Assembly (NCBI GenBank): GCA_964631945.1
Contig: CAZWAY010000013.1
Span: forward strand, 29,031 to 93,030
Source of the DNA: JABFRZ01 sp964631945
GTDB lineage: Bacteria; Planctomycetota; UBA1135; GCA-002686595
Reading direction: 5' to 3'
DNA length: 64,000 nt
Positions 17,663-29,683 of this stretch are shown here, piece by piece. The notes beneath the pieces are model-generated. The model did not search any database, was not told the origin of the DNA, and saw only the letters and a list, made by a program, of their open reading frames with translations. Both the position numbers and the translations under genes were made by a program. Each line of letters starts with the position of its first letter. Position 1 is the first letter of the stretch.

Positions 17663-18259
17663 ATGGCCGCCCACACCCAGCACCCGCAGGCCTTTTCCGC
17701 GGCCTCCCTGCGCGGGCTGAAGCGCGCGATCCTCGCCTCGCCGCACTTCACGACGCACACGCTCAACCGCGACTTCGTGGGCACGCGCGGCTTCTCGGTG
17801 GTCTTCCGCAGCGATGGCCGCGCGCGGGTCGAGCGCGACTTCCCGGCCTTCGTGCCGTACCTGGAGCGCGCCCTGCGGCCGGACTGCAACGCCTTCTACC
17901 TGAACCCGCTGCTGCTCGAGCGGGGCTCGCGCGTCGATCCGCACGTCGATCGCAGCCTGCGCTCCTACTGCAAGGAAGTCCTGCCGCCGGTGGTCGTGAG
18001 CGTGCTCTACGTGGACGTCTCGAACGACCTGGCGGGCGGCGCGCTCGTGCTGGCGCGCGGCAAGAGGCAACTGGCGCGCGTCGCGCCGACCACCGGCACG
18101 CTGGTGTTCTTCGACGGCGACCTCACGCACTCGATCGAACGCCTGGAGAGCGCTGGCAGCCGGCTCAGCCTGGTGTGCGAGCAGTACGCGCTCGACCCGC
18201 ACGAATGGGAGCGCATCCCAGCCTTCGCACTCGAGACACGCGCACGCACCTACTCTTGA
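17663..18259 (+). CDS. 2-oxoglutarate/Fe(II)-dependent oxygenase, prolyl 4-hydroxylase-like
   Basis: A 198-residue cupin-fold dioxygenase. The metal ligands appear as PHVDRS (HxD) and LTHSIERL (distal His), and the 2OG-binding basic residue is the Arg in GSRLSLVCEQYA. The segment PPVVVSVLYVD with LAGGALVLARG matches the P4H core. The ATG at 17663 is preferred because upstream codons belong to the 3' end of the previous gene in another phase. Substrate is unknown. The gene sits exactly between the two copies of the 39-base repeat, as if a paralogue of the preceding gene had been replaced. Confidence 0.85.
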   Translation: MAAHTQHPQAFSAASLRGLKRAILASPHFTTHTLNRDFVGTRGFSVVFRSDGRARVERDFPAFVPYLERALRPDCNAFYLNPLLLERGSRVDPHVDRSLRSYCKEVLPPVVVSVLYVDVSNDLAGGALVLARGKRQLARVAPTTGTLVFFDGDLTHSIERLESAGSRLSLVCEQYALDPHEWERIPAFALETRARTYS

Positions 18260-18260
18260 G

Positions 18261-18350
18261 TTCGGACCGACACAGGGGGCGCTTGATTCGCCCGGCAGCG
18301 CCGAGCGCAGCCTCACCAACGCCCTGCGCATCGAGATCGGCGCGCCGTAG
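18261..18350 (+). pseudogene. C-terminal remnant of a paralogue of the exported repeat protein
   Basis: This frame has no start codon and encodes 29 residues, TQGALDSPGSAE followed by RSLTNALRIEIGAP and TAG. The last 12 residues are identical to the end of the protein encoded at 15982-17598, and the part before is similar (AQGLFRSPSAL there). It is the 3' remnant of a tandem paralogue whose body is missing. It begins two bases after the oxygenase stop and ends six bases before the convergent uup gene. Confidence 0.75.
18312..18350 (+). repeat. Copy B of the 39-base repeat
   Basis: Same orientation as copy A at 17560-17598 and different from it at one base (GCG for GCC, synonymous alanine). 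It forms the end of the paralogue remnant. Confidence 0.9.
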
Positions 18351-18356
18351 CCGCCG

Positions 18357-20261
18357 TCAGCCGCGCAGGGCCTCGAGCTCTTCCCAGCGCTCCATCAGGC
18401 GCGCCAGCTCGGTCGCGAGCTGGGCGCGCCGGGCCCGCAGCGGGCCGACCTCCGCGTTCGACCCCGCGTAGAGCGCCGGATCGCCCAGGCGCGCGTCGAG
18501 GGCGGCGAGCTCCTGCTCGAGCGCGGCCACGCGCTGCTCGATCTGGTCCAGCTCCTTCCGCTGCCAGGGCGTGATGCGCTTCGGCTTGGCCGTGGCCCGC
18601 GCAGCGGCGACCGCTGCGGGCCGCGCTTCCGGCCCGGTCGCGCGCGCGGCCAGGCGCTCCTGCACCAGCAGGGCCAGCAGCGCGCTCATGTCGCCGTGGT
18701 GCAGGCGCGTCCCACCGTGGCCGTCGAGGTAGAGGATGTGCGTCGCCACGCGGTCGAGGAACCAGCGGTCGTGGCTCACCAGCAGGGCCGCGCCCGTGAA
18801 GGCGAACAAGGCCTCCTCCAGCGCGCGTAGCGTGGCCAGGTCGAGGTCGTTGGTGGGCTCGTCCAGCACGAGCACGTTGCCGCCGCGCGCGAACAGCTTG
18901 GCGAGCTGCAGGCGACTGCGCTCGCCGCCCGACAGGTGCCGCACGAGCGAGCGCTGCTGCGTGATGCCGAGCCCGAAGCGCTCGAGGTAGCTCTCGATGC
19001 GCACGCTGCGCTCGCCGACGGCGACCGTCTCCTTCTTGCCCCCCAGCGCTTCGCTGACGCGCGCGTCCAGGTCCAGCTCGCCCTTGAGCTGGTCCATGCC
19101 GGCGAAACGCACGGTCGTGCCGATCTCGCGCACGCCCGCGTCCGGCTCGAGCTCCCCCAGGATCAGGCGCAGCAGGGTGGTCTTGCCGGCTCCGTTCGGC
19201 CCCACGATCCCGAGGCGCTGTCCGGCCGCGAGTTCCAGCTCGAGCGGGGGCACGATTTCGCGCCCACCCAGCGCCTTCGAGACACCCTTCAGGCTCACCA
19301 CGCGCGCGCCCAGGCGGGGTCCGGAGGGGATCTCCAGCTCGAGCCCGGCCGTGAGCGCGATCGGCGCCGCGTCGACCAGCTCGCCGTAGCGACGGATGCG
19401 CGCCTTGGCCTTGGTCGTGCGCGCCGGCGGCCCGCGCCGCATCCAGGCGGTCTCGCGCCGCAGCAGGTTGAGGCGCGTGTTCTCGGACTTCGACTCGGCG
19501 GCCAGGCGCGCGGCCCGCGCCTCGAGGTACTCGCCGTAGCCGCCCGGCGTGCTGAACAAAGATCCGCGGTCGAGCTCCACGATGCGGTCGCACACGCGGT
19601 CGAGGAAGTAGCGATCGTGCGTCACCAGCAAGAGCGGCGTGCGCGTCTCCAGGAACCAATCCTCGAGCCAGTCGATCACGAAGGCGTCGAGGTGGTTGGT
19701 CGGCTCGTCCAGCAGCAGGAGCTCCGGGCGCCCGAGCAGGAGCCGCGCGAGCGCCACGCGCCGCCGCTCGCCGCCCGAGAGCGTGCCGCAGCGCGCCTCG
19801 AAATCGGTCAGGCCCAGGGCCGTCAGCTTGGACTCGAGCTCGTGCTCGACGTCGTGACCGCCCAGGTGCTCGAGCTCCTGTTCGAGGCGTCCCTGACGCG
19901 CCAGCAGGCGCTCGAGCCCGGTCGCGCCGGCGCTCTCGAGCTCCGCGTGGACGCGCTCGAGGTCGGCCAGGACCCGCTCGCGCCCGAGGAACCCGGCGCG
20001 CGCCGCTTCGCGCACGGTCAGGGCGCCGTCGAGCCCGGGCTCCTGCTCGAGGTAGCCGAGGCGCAGGTCGCGGCGCAGCACGCGCGTGCCGCGGTCCGGC
20101 GTTTCCTGGGCGCACAGGATGCGCAGCAGGGTCGACTTGCCGCTCCCGTTCGGCCCCACCAGCCCGACGCGCTCGCCCTCGTCCAGGGTGAGGTCCACGC
20201 CGGCGAGCAGCAGGCGCCCGTCGTAGCTCTTCTCGACCTTCTCCAGCGCGAGCAACGCCAT
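18357..20261 (-). CDS. uup: ABC-F ATPase, Uup-like
   Basis: A 634-residue cytosolic protein with two ABC ATPase domains and no membrane part. Domain 1 has GPNGSGKST, LSGGERRRVALA and LLLDEPTNHLD; domain 2 has GPNGAGKTT, LSGGERSRLQLA and VLVLDEPTNDLD. The linker contains AWMRRGPPARTTKAKARI, the signature of Uup, and the last 80 residues form the Arg/Glu-rich coiled coil that binds nucleic acid in this family. Uup acts on ribosomes and on branched DNA intermediates. It starts two bases after the pseudouridine synthase gene, suggesting an operon concerned with the ribosome. Confidence 0.93.
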   Translation of the reverse strand: MALLALEKVEKSYDGRLLLAGVDLTLDEGERVGLVGPNGSGKSTLLRILCAQETPDRGTRVLRRDLRLGYLEQEPGLDGALTVREAARAGFLGRERVLADLERVHAELESAGATGLERLLARQGRLEQELEHLGGHDVEHELESKLTALGLTDFEARCGTLSGGERRRVALARLLLGRPELLLLDEPTNHLDAFVIDWLEDWFLETRTPLLLVTHDRYFLDRVCDRIVELDRGSLFSTPGGYGEYLEARAARLAAESKSENTRLNLLRRETAWMRRGPPARTTKAKARIRRYGELVDAAPIALTAGLELEIPSGPRLGARVVSLKGVSKALGGREIVPPLELELAAGQRLGIVGPNGAGKTTLLRLILGELEPDAGVREIGTTVRFAGMDQLKGELDLDARVSEALGGKKETVAVGERSVRIESYLERFGLGITQQRSLVRHLSGGERSRLQLAKLFARGGNVLVLDEPTNDLDLATLRALEEALFAFTGAALLVSHDRWFLDRVATHILYLDGHGGTRLHHGDMSALLALLVQERLAARATGPEARPAAVAAARATAKPKRITPWQRKELDQIEQRVAALEQELAALDARLGDPALYAGSNAEVGPLRARRAQLATELARLMERWEELEALRG

Positions 20262-20263
20262 CG

Positions 20264-21322
20264 TCAGGCTCCCGCGCGCTCCAGGAACGCACGCAGCTCG
20301 GCCGGCAGCGGGCTCGTCACCTCGCGTCGCCCCCCGCCGGTGGGCGCGCTCCAGACCATGCGGTGGTTGTGCAGCGCCTGGCGCGGGAGCTGCAGCGCCG
20401 CGAGGTCCTGGGCGTCGAGTTCGCGCCGCGTGCCGCGCACGAAGAGCTGCTCGTCATCGCCATACAGCTTGTCGCCCACCAGGGGATGCCCGATCGCCGC
20501 CAGGTGCACGCGGATCTGGTGCTGGCGCCCGGTCAGCGGCGTGCACGCGAGCAGCGCGAAGGCCCCGTGGCGCGCGAGCACGCGCCAGCGCGTGTGCGAC
20601 TCCCAGCCGCCCGCCTGGACCGCGATCTTGAGGCGTACCGAACTGGCGTGCGCCGGGCCGAGCGGGAGCTCGATCGAGCCTTCGTCCTCGCCCGGGCTGC
20701 CGTGCACGATCGCCAGGTACTCCTTCTCGATCTGGTGGCGCTCGAACTGCTTGCGGATCTGGCGGTGGGCGCGCGCGCCCTTGGCGAACAGCACGATGCC
20801 GCTCGTCTCCTTGTCGATGCGGTGGCACAGCCGGATCGGCACCGGGAGCTCGCTCGCCTGGGCATAGCGCGCGTGCACGTCCTGGATGAGCGTCCCGCTC
20901 AGGCTCTTGCCGCTCGGGTGCACGACCTGCCCGGAGGGCTTGTCGACCGCGAGCACGTCCTGGTCCTCGTACAGGAGCACCAGCGAGCCGGGATCGGCCA
21001 GGACCTCCGGCAAGCGCAGCTCGGGCGGGATCACCACCACCACGCGCGCACCGTGGCGCAGGTTGCGCGCCGAGCGCCGCTCGACCCTGGGTTCCTCCGC
21101 AGAGGGCTCGAGCCCCGGTCCGGCCGGGGCCACGAGCACGAACCCGTCCGCGATCAGGCGCTGGATCGAGGCCCGCGAGCGCCAGGCCAGGCGCAGCGTC
21201 AGGAACGCGTCCAGCCGGATCTGGACCTCGTCGGCCGGCACCTGGAAGTCGCTGCCGCGCACCCACAGTTCGACGCGCTCGACGGAGCGCGAGAGGTTGC
21301 GATCGCGCGGGAAGAGCCCCAT
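20264..21322 (-). CDS. RluA-family RNA pseudouridine synthase
   Basis: A 352-residue enzyme that isomerises uridine in rRNA or tRNA. Residues about 35-85 form an S4 RNA-binding domain (LDAFLTLRLAWRSRASIQRL), and the catalytic core contains LLYEDQDVLAVDKPSGQVVH and HRIDKETSGIVLFAKG with the catalytic aspartate. The later LTGRQHQIRVHLAAIGHPLVGD block is also typical. I chose the ATG at 21320-21322 because the frame upstream is Arg/Pro-rich and covers rpsU sequence in another phase. The target site (RluD- or RluC-like) cannot be told from sequence alone. Confidence 0.92.
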   Translation of the reverse strand: MGLFPRDRNLSRSVERVELWVRGSDFQVPADEVQIRLDAFLTLRLAWRSRASIQRLIADGFVLVAPAGPGLEPSAEEPRVERRSARNLRHGARVVVVIPPELRLPEVLADPGSLVLLYEDQDVLAVDKPSGQVVHPSGKSLSGTLIQDVHARYAQASELPVPIRLCHRIDKETSGIVLFAKGARAHRQIRKQFERHQIEKEYLAIVHGSPGEDEGSIELPLGPAHASSVRLKIAVQAGGWESHTRWRVLARHGAFALLACTPLTGRQHQIRVHLAAIGHPLVGDKLYGDDEQLFVRGTRRELDAQDLAALQLPRQALHNHRMVWSAPTGGGRREVTSPLPAELRAFLERAGA

Positions 21323-21390
21323 GGTCGCTGGGCGTCGAACGGCCCGGCGCCTCGGGCCGCCCGGGCTCCGGACGCGGCTGGGCGCGGAGC

Positions 21391-21606
21391 TCAGCTGCGG
21401 TTCAGCAGCCAGCGCGAGCGCCGCGCCGCCTTGAGGATCGTGCGGATGCGCTCGCGACGCTCGCGACGGTTCTTGTCGGAGCGCTTCTCGTGCCAGGTGC
21501 TGGCCTTGGCCAGGCGGAAGACGCCGCCGTAGTTGCACTGCCGCTTGAAGCGCCGCAGGGCAGCTTCGAGTGACTCGTTGGATCGGACCTCGACCTTGAT
21601 CGTCAT
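21391..21606 (-). CDS. rpsU: 30S ribosomal protein bS21
   Basis: A 71-residue basic protein of the usual bS21 length. The N-terminal VRSNESLEAALRRFKRQC block is the family hallmark, followed by an Arg/Lys-rich helix RRERRERIRTILKAA. It binds 16S rRNA near the anti-Shine-Dalgarno region and helps initiation. It lies upstream of the pseudouridine synthase and uup genes on the same strand, with a 68-base gap, and is divergent from recD2. Confidence 0.95.
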   Translation of the reverse strand: MTIKVEVRSNESLEAALRRFKRQCNYGGVFRLAKASTWHEKRSDKNRRERRERIRTILKAARRSRWLLNRS

Positions 21607-21720
21607 GCGCAGTTCGCCGAGCGCGGTGGGACGGAAAGCAAAATGGGGGCGCTAGTATCCGTCGCCGAGGGCCAGGGGCAAGCTCGAACCCGAAAACCTC
21701 CCGCGCCCGCCCCCTTCCCG

Positions 21721-23994
21721 ATGACCGCTCCCCACCCCAAGGACTCCGCGCCCGCCCCCCCCGGGGTCGCGCAGGGTCGCCTGCGCGGGACGGTCGAGGG
21801 CGTGACCTACCAGCACCCGGAGACGCGCTACACGGTGCTGCGCCTGAGCCTGGAGGCCGACGTGGAGACGCCCGGCGAGCTGTTCGGGGCGCGCGGTCCG
21901 CGCGAGCGCCTGGTCCACGCCGTGGGCAAGGCGGGCGAGCTCGCGGTCGGCGGTCGGGTGGCGCTGGAGGGGGAATGGAGGACCCACTCCAAGCACGGGC
22001 CCCAGTTCCACTTCCGCAGCCTGCAGAGCCTGCCCCCCCTCGGACGCGAGGGCGTCACGCGCTACCTCGCCTCCAAGAACTTCCCCGGCATCGGCCCGGT
22101 GCTGGCCGAACGCATCGTCGCGACGCTCGGGCCCGAGGCCTTCGAGCGCATCGAGGCCGAGCCCGAGAGCCTGCGGCGCGTGAAGGGCCTGCGACGCGCG
22201 GCGCGCGAGAAGCTGGTGGCGGCGGTGCGCGCGGCGCGCGGCGAGCGCGAGCTGCAGGCCTTCCTGTACGGGCTGGAGCTGAACGCGGCCCAGGTCGTCG
22301 AGACCACGCGCGCCCTCGGCAGCGAGGCCGAGGCCAAGGTGCGCGCCAACCCCTACCTGCTGGCGCGCCAGGTGAGCGGCATCGGCTTCACGAGCGCCGA
22401 CCGGGCCGCGCAGAAGCTCGGGCTGGACGAGGACTCGGCCGAACGCCGCCAGGCGGCGCTGTTCTTCGCGCTCGAGCAGGCCGTGGCCGACGGACACACG
22501 TGCGTCGCGCTCGAAGCCCTCGGCGCGCGCGCGGGCGAGCTGATCGGCCGCGAGCTCGATGCCGCGACGCTCGCCGCCGACGTCGCGCAGATGGCCGCGG
22601 TGCGCGAGGTCGAGCTCGTGCCCGACCTGCATCCCGATGCCACCCTGGTGTACCTGCCGGCGCTGCTCGCGAGCGAGACGCGTCTGGCCGCGAACCTGGC
22701 CGCGCTGGCGAAGGCCGGCCCCGTGCCGGCGCTGGCCGACGAGCGCGCCCTGGCCGCGGCCGAGCGCGCGGCGCGCCTCACGCTGCACCCCGCCCAGCGC
22801 GCCGCCGTGCTGGGCTGCCTGGCGACGCCGCTCGCGCTCCTGACGGGCGGCCCGGGGGTGGGCAAGACCACCATCGTGCGTCTGGTGGCCGAGCTGGCCG
22901 AGCGCGCCGGGCGCACGCTGGTGCTCGCCTCGCCCACCGGACGCGCCGCCAAGCGCCTGAGCGAGGCCACCGGCCGGCCCGCGAGCACGATCCACCGCCT
23001 GCTGGGCTTCAACCCACAGGCGCACGGCTTCCTGCACGACGCCGAGAACCCGCTCGCGGCCGAGCTCGTGATCGTGGACGAGATCTCGATGCTCGACGTG
23101 GTCCTGGCCCACCACCTGGTCAAGGCCATCCAGCCGCCGACGCGCCTGGTGCTGGTGGGCGACCCGGACCAGCTGCCCTCGGTCTCGGCCGGCAACGTGC
23201 TGGCCGACCTGTTGCGCTCGGCCGCCGTGCCCGTATTCCGCCTGAGCCAGGTCTTCCGCCAGGAGCACGCCAGCCTGATCGTCGAGAACGCGCACCGCAT
23301 CCTGGACGGCGAGGAGCCGCGCGCGCTCGGACGCGACGATCCGGTGGGCGACTTCTACCTCTTCCCGGTCGAGAACGAGGAGCAGGCCGCGCAGCGCACG
23401 CTCGAGGTCGTGACCGAGCGCATCCCGCGCCGCTTCGGCCTCGCCTGGGAGACCGACGTGCAGGTCCTGGCCCCGATGTACCGCGGCGCGTGCGGCGTGG
23501 ACGCGCTCAACGAGCGCCTGCGCACGGCCCTGGGTGCGGCCGGCAGCGAGCTGCGCTGGCGCGAACGCACCTGGCGCACGGGCGACCGCGTGATCCAGAC
23601 GCGCAACGACTACGAGAAGCAGGTCTTCAACGGCGACATGGGCCGCATCGTGCGCGTCGACGCCGACAAGCTCGCCCTGACCGTGCGCTTCCCCGAACGT
23701 GAGCTCAGCTACGGTCCCGAGAGCCTGGGCGACCTGGCCTGCGCCTTCGCCATCACCGTGCACCGCTCCCAGGGCGGCGAGTTCCCGGCCGTGGTGTTGC
23801 CGCTGGTCACGCAGCACTGGCCGATGCTGCAGCGCAACCTGCTCTACACCGCGGTCACGCGCGCCAAGAAGCTGGTCGTGCTGGTGTGCCAGCCGCGCGC
23901 CCTGCAGCGCGCCGTGCAGAACGCCGAGCAGAGCGAGCGCGAGAGCGGCCTGGCGCAACGCCTGCGGAAGCTGCTCGATACCGGCGCGAAGTAG
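21721..23994 (+). CDS. recD2: RecD2-like SF1B DNA helicase
   Basis: A 757-residue 5'-3' helicase of the RecD2 type, which works without RecB and RecC in many bacteria. An N-terminal OB-like region (GTVEGVTYQHPETRYTVLRL) and helix-hairpin-helix segments (FPGIGPVLAERIV) precede the motor: GGPGVGKTTIVRL (Walker A), VIVDEISMLD, VGDPDQLPSVSAGNVL, VFRQEH, ITVHRSQGGEFP and LLYTAVTRAKKLVVLV. An in-frame ATG at 21643 would add 26 low-complexity residues; 21721 is preferred because the conserved N-terminus begins close to it. It ends convergently with htpG. Confidence 0.93.
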   Translation: MTAPHPKDSAPAPPGVAQGRLRGTVEGVTYQHPETRYTVLRLSLEADVETPGELFGARGPRERLVHAVGKAGELAVGGRVALEGEWRTHSKHGPQFHFRSLQSLPPLGREGVTRYLASKNFPGIGPVLAERIVATLGPEAFERIEAEPESLRRVKGLRRAAREKLVAAVRAARGERELQAFLYGLELNAAQVVETTRALGSEAEAKVRANPYLLARQVSGIGFTSADRAAQKLGLDEDSAERRQAALFFALEQAVADGHTCVALEALGARAGELIGRELDAATLAADVAQMAAVREVELVPDLHPDATLVYLPALLASETRLAANLAALAKAGPVPALADERALAAAERAARLTLHPAQRAAVLGCLATPLALLTGGPGVGKTTIVRLVAELAERAGRTLVLASPTGRAAKRLSEATGRPASTIHRLLGFNPQAHGFLHDAENPLAAELVIVDEISMLDVVLAHHLVKAIQPPTRLVLVGDPDQLPSVSAGNVLADLLRSAAVPVFRLSQVFRQEHASLIVENAHRILDGEEPRALGRDDPVGDFYLFPVENEEQAAQRTLEVVTERIPRRFGLAWETDVQVLAPMYRGACGVDALNERLRTALGAAGSELRWRERTWRTGDRVIQTRNDYEKQVFNGDMGRIVRVDADKLALTVRFPERELSYGPESLGDLACAFAITVHRSQGGEFPAVVLPLVTQHWPMLQRNLLYTAVTRAKKLVVLVCQPRALQRAVQNAEQSERESGLAQRLRKLLDTGAK

Positions 23995-23997
23995 GCC

Positions 23998-24011
23998 CGC
24001 GGAGCTCCGCG
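23998..24011. other. 14-base palindrome between convergent recD2 and htpG
   Basis: CGCGGAGCTCCGCG is self-complementary and lies in the 30-base gap between two convergent stop codons. It could act as a bidirectional stop or RNA-end element, but the stem is short and no T-run is present. Confidence 0.25.
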
Positions 24012-24024
24012 CCCGCGCCGCGCG

Positions 24025-25926
<1,902 letters not shown>

Positions 25927-26018
25927 GGCGAAGGATGCTTCGGCGGGTTCGGAGCCCCGTTGCGGGGGCTGGAGAGGATCGCCCGCGTGGGTCGGACCCG
26001 CAAGGGCCGCCCACGGGG

Positions 26019-27455
26019 CTACAGGATCGGCGCGAACACCCCGGCGGCGTTCTGGGCGATCTTGCGGGCCCAGCCGCGCCGTGCCCAGCGCCGCGGGTCG
26101 ATCGGCTCGGACGCGTCGAGGTACCCACGCTGGAGGAAGCGCAGGCGGCTGGCGAAGTCGGAGTCGTAGACCACCAGCGAGGCCTCGTAGTTGAGCTCGA
26201 AGCTGCGGCGGTCGAGATTCGCCGTGCTGACCAGGGCCAGACTGCGGTCCACCGTGATCGTCTTGGCGTGCAGGAGGCCGCGCGTGTACTCGTGGATCTC
26301 GACCCCGGACTCGAGCAGCGGCTGGTACAGGCTGCGGCTGGCGGCGGCCACCAGCAGCGAATCGTTGCGCTGGGGCACGACCAGGACCGTGCGCACCCCG
26401 CGCTCGGCCGCGGTCAAGAGCGCATCGAGCGTGCCCTCGTCGGGCACGAAGTAGGGCGTGGTCAGGATCAGCTCCTCGCGCGCCAGGTGGAAGGAGGCCT
26501 GGATCAGGCGCACGACCGCCTCGTGCCGGCTGTCGGGGCCGGTGCCGATCACCTGCACGGGGATGCCGTCGGCGTGCTGCGGCGGCGCGAGCGCCAGGCA
26601 CTCCTCGAGCGTCTCGCCCGTCTCCATGAACCAGTCCTGCACGAAGAGCTCCTGCAGGTCGCGCACGGCCGGGCCGTCGATGCGCACGGTCGCGTCCACC
26701 CAGGGCGCGAAGCGCGGCTTGGGAGCGAAGGAGGCGGCCGCGATGTTGTGCGAGCCGGTCCAGGCCACGCGCCCGTCGACCACGGCGATCTTGCGGTGGT
26801 TGCGCAGGTCGATGCGCGCGCTGCCGAAGCGCAGGCGCCGCGGCAGGGCCGCGACCACGCGCACGCCGCCGCGCTCGAGCTCGCGCCGCAGCGCGGAGCG
26901 CAGGAACGGCCGCGAGCCGGCCGCGTCCACCAGCACGCGGCAGCGCACGCCGCGCGCCGCAGCGCGCACGAGTCCCGCCACCACCGCCCGTCCGCTCTCG
27001 TCCGCGAGGAAGATGTAGGTGAGCAGGTGGACGTGGTGCGCGGCCGCGTCGAGGTCCGCCACCAGGGCCGCCACGAAGCGCGCGGTGTCGCCGTGCAGCT
27101 CGAGCCGGTTGCCGGCCTTGGGCTCGCTCTCGCCCACCAGGTAGCCCAGGTTCGCGATCGGGCGGTACGCATCGGGCAGCTCCACCGCGCGCCCCGGGCA
27201 CGGATGGCGCGCCGCCGCCGCGTGCACGCGCGTCACGATCTCGCGGTGCCGCCGGCGCCGCGGGTGCCCCGTGCGCACGTCGCCGAACAGCAGGAAGCAC
27301 GCCGCGCCGATGCCGGGCAAGAGCAGGATCAGCAGGATCCAGGCCAGGGCCGAGGACTGCCGCTCGGGCCGGCGCACCAGCACGAGCCCCGCCAGGAGGA
27401 CCTGCACGGCCGCGACCGCGAGGAAAACGAGCGTCTGTTCCCAGCCCGCGAACAT
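26019..27455 (-). CDS. cls: Cardiolipin synthase, phospholipase D family
   Basis: A 478-residue membrane-bound enzyme that joins phosphatidylglycerol units into cardiolipin. Two N-terminal helices (residues 8-26 and 36-57) precede two PLD catalytic half-sites: LRNHRKIAVVDGRVAWTGSHN and LHAKTITVDRSLALVSTANL. In both, the His-x-Lys pair and the downstream Asp are present, and between them lies LTTPYFVPDEGTLDALL, typical of Cls. It starts seven bases after the stop of the ECF sigma factor, suggesting that this kinase-sigma unit controls membrane lipid composition; that is inference. Confidence 0.93.
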   Translation of the reverse strand: MFAGWEQTLVFLAVAAVQVLLAGLVLVRRPERQSSALAWILLILLLPGIGAACFLLFGDVRTGHPRRRRHREIVTRVHAAAARHPCPGRAVELPDAYRPIANLGYLVGESEPKAGNRLELHGDTARFVAALVADLDAAAHHVHLLTYIFLADESGRAVVAGLVRAAARGVRCRVLVDAAGSRPFLRSALRRELERGGVRVVAALPRRLRFGSARIDLRNHRKIAVVDGRVAWTGSHNIAAASFAPKPRFAPWVDATVRIDGPAVRDLQELFVQDWFMETGETLEECLALAPPQHADGIPVQVIGTGPDSRHEAVVRLIQASFHLAREELILTTPYFVPDEGTLDALLTAAERGVRTVLVVPQRNDSLLVAAASRSLYQPLLESGVEIHEYTRGLLHAKTITVDRSLALVSTANLDRRSFELNYEASLVVYDSDFASRLRFLQRGYLDASEPIDPRRWARRGWARKIAQNAAGVFAPIL

Positions 27456-27462
27456 GCGGGGC

Positions 27463-28010
27463 TCAGCCCAGCCCGCGCGACAGTTCGCGTTTCAGCCAGG
27501 CCCGCGCCATGGTCCACTCGTCCGCGACCAGGCGCGGCTTGAGGCCCAGGATCTCGGCCGCCTCCTCGTTCGAGAGGCCGCCGAAGAAGCGCAGCTCGAC
27601 GATGCGCGCCTGGCGCTCGTCCAGCGTGTGCAGCTTCTCGAGCGCCGCATCCAGGTCGAGCAGATCGAGCGGCGCGCCCTGCCCGACGGCGTCGTCGTGC
27701 AGCGTGATGCGGCCCAGATCGCCGCCGCGCTTCTTGGCCGAGCGCCGGCGCGCGCGGTCCACCAGCTCGTTGCGGATCACGGTGGCCGCCAGGGCCACGA
27801 ACTCGACGCGCTGGAGGCCCTGGTACTCGCTGGCGCGCGAGAGCTTGATGTAGCAGTCGTGCACCAGGTCGGTCGCGTCGAAGGTCAGACCCTTGTTGCG
27901 CCCGAGCGCGCGGTCGGCCAGCTCGCGCAGGGTCGTGTACATCTCCGCCACCAGCTCGTCCATCGAGCGCGCGCGCGGCGCTTCGCCGGGCTGGGCCTCG
28001 CCGGGCTGCG

Positions 28011-28014
<4 letters not shown>
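27463..28014 (-). CDS. ECF-type RNA polymerase sigma factor (TIGR02999-like)
   Basis: A 183-residue group IV sigma factor. Region 2 shows YTTLRELADRALGRNKG, then FDATDLVHDCYIKLSRA, and region 4 is LDERQARIVELRFFGGLSNEEAAEILGL with a helix-turn-helix. The ATDLVHDxYxKL form marks the TIGR02999 group seen in Planctomycetes and Acidobacteria, which usually lies next to a Ser/Thr kinase gene. That holds here: its ATG overlaps the kinase stop by four bases (ATGA). In the operon the kinase precedes the sigma factor. No anti-sigma gene is adjacent; phosphorylation by the kinase is a reasonable guess. Confidence 0.9.
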
Positions 28015-29603
<1,589 letters not shown>

Positions 29604-29683
29604 GGGTCCCCGCTCGGCGTTCGGGGGGCGAGGACTGGATGGTACCCGCGGGCCGGCCCGTGCGCAGAGGCCCGCAGCGCGCG

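Noticed and set aside
18936..20867. A 643-codon frame opposite uup and the pseudouridine synthase
   Set aside because: Composition is shadow-like and both minus-strand genes are complete and well matched.
21652..23958. A 768-codon open frame antisense to recD2
   Set aside because: All helicase motifs are on the plus strand; the antisense product has no recognisable motif and a skewed composition.
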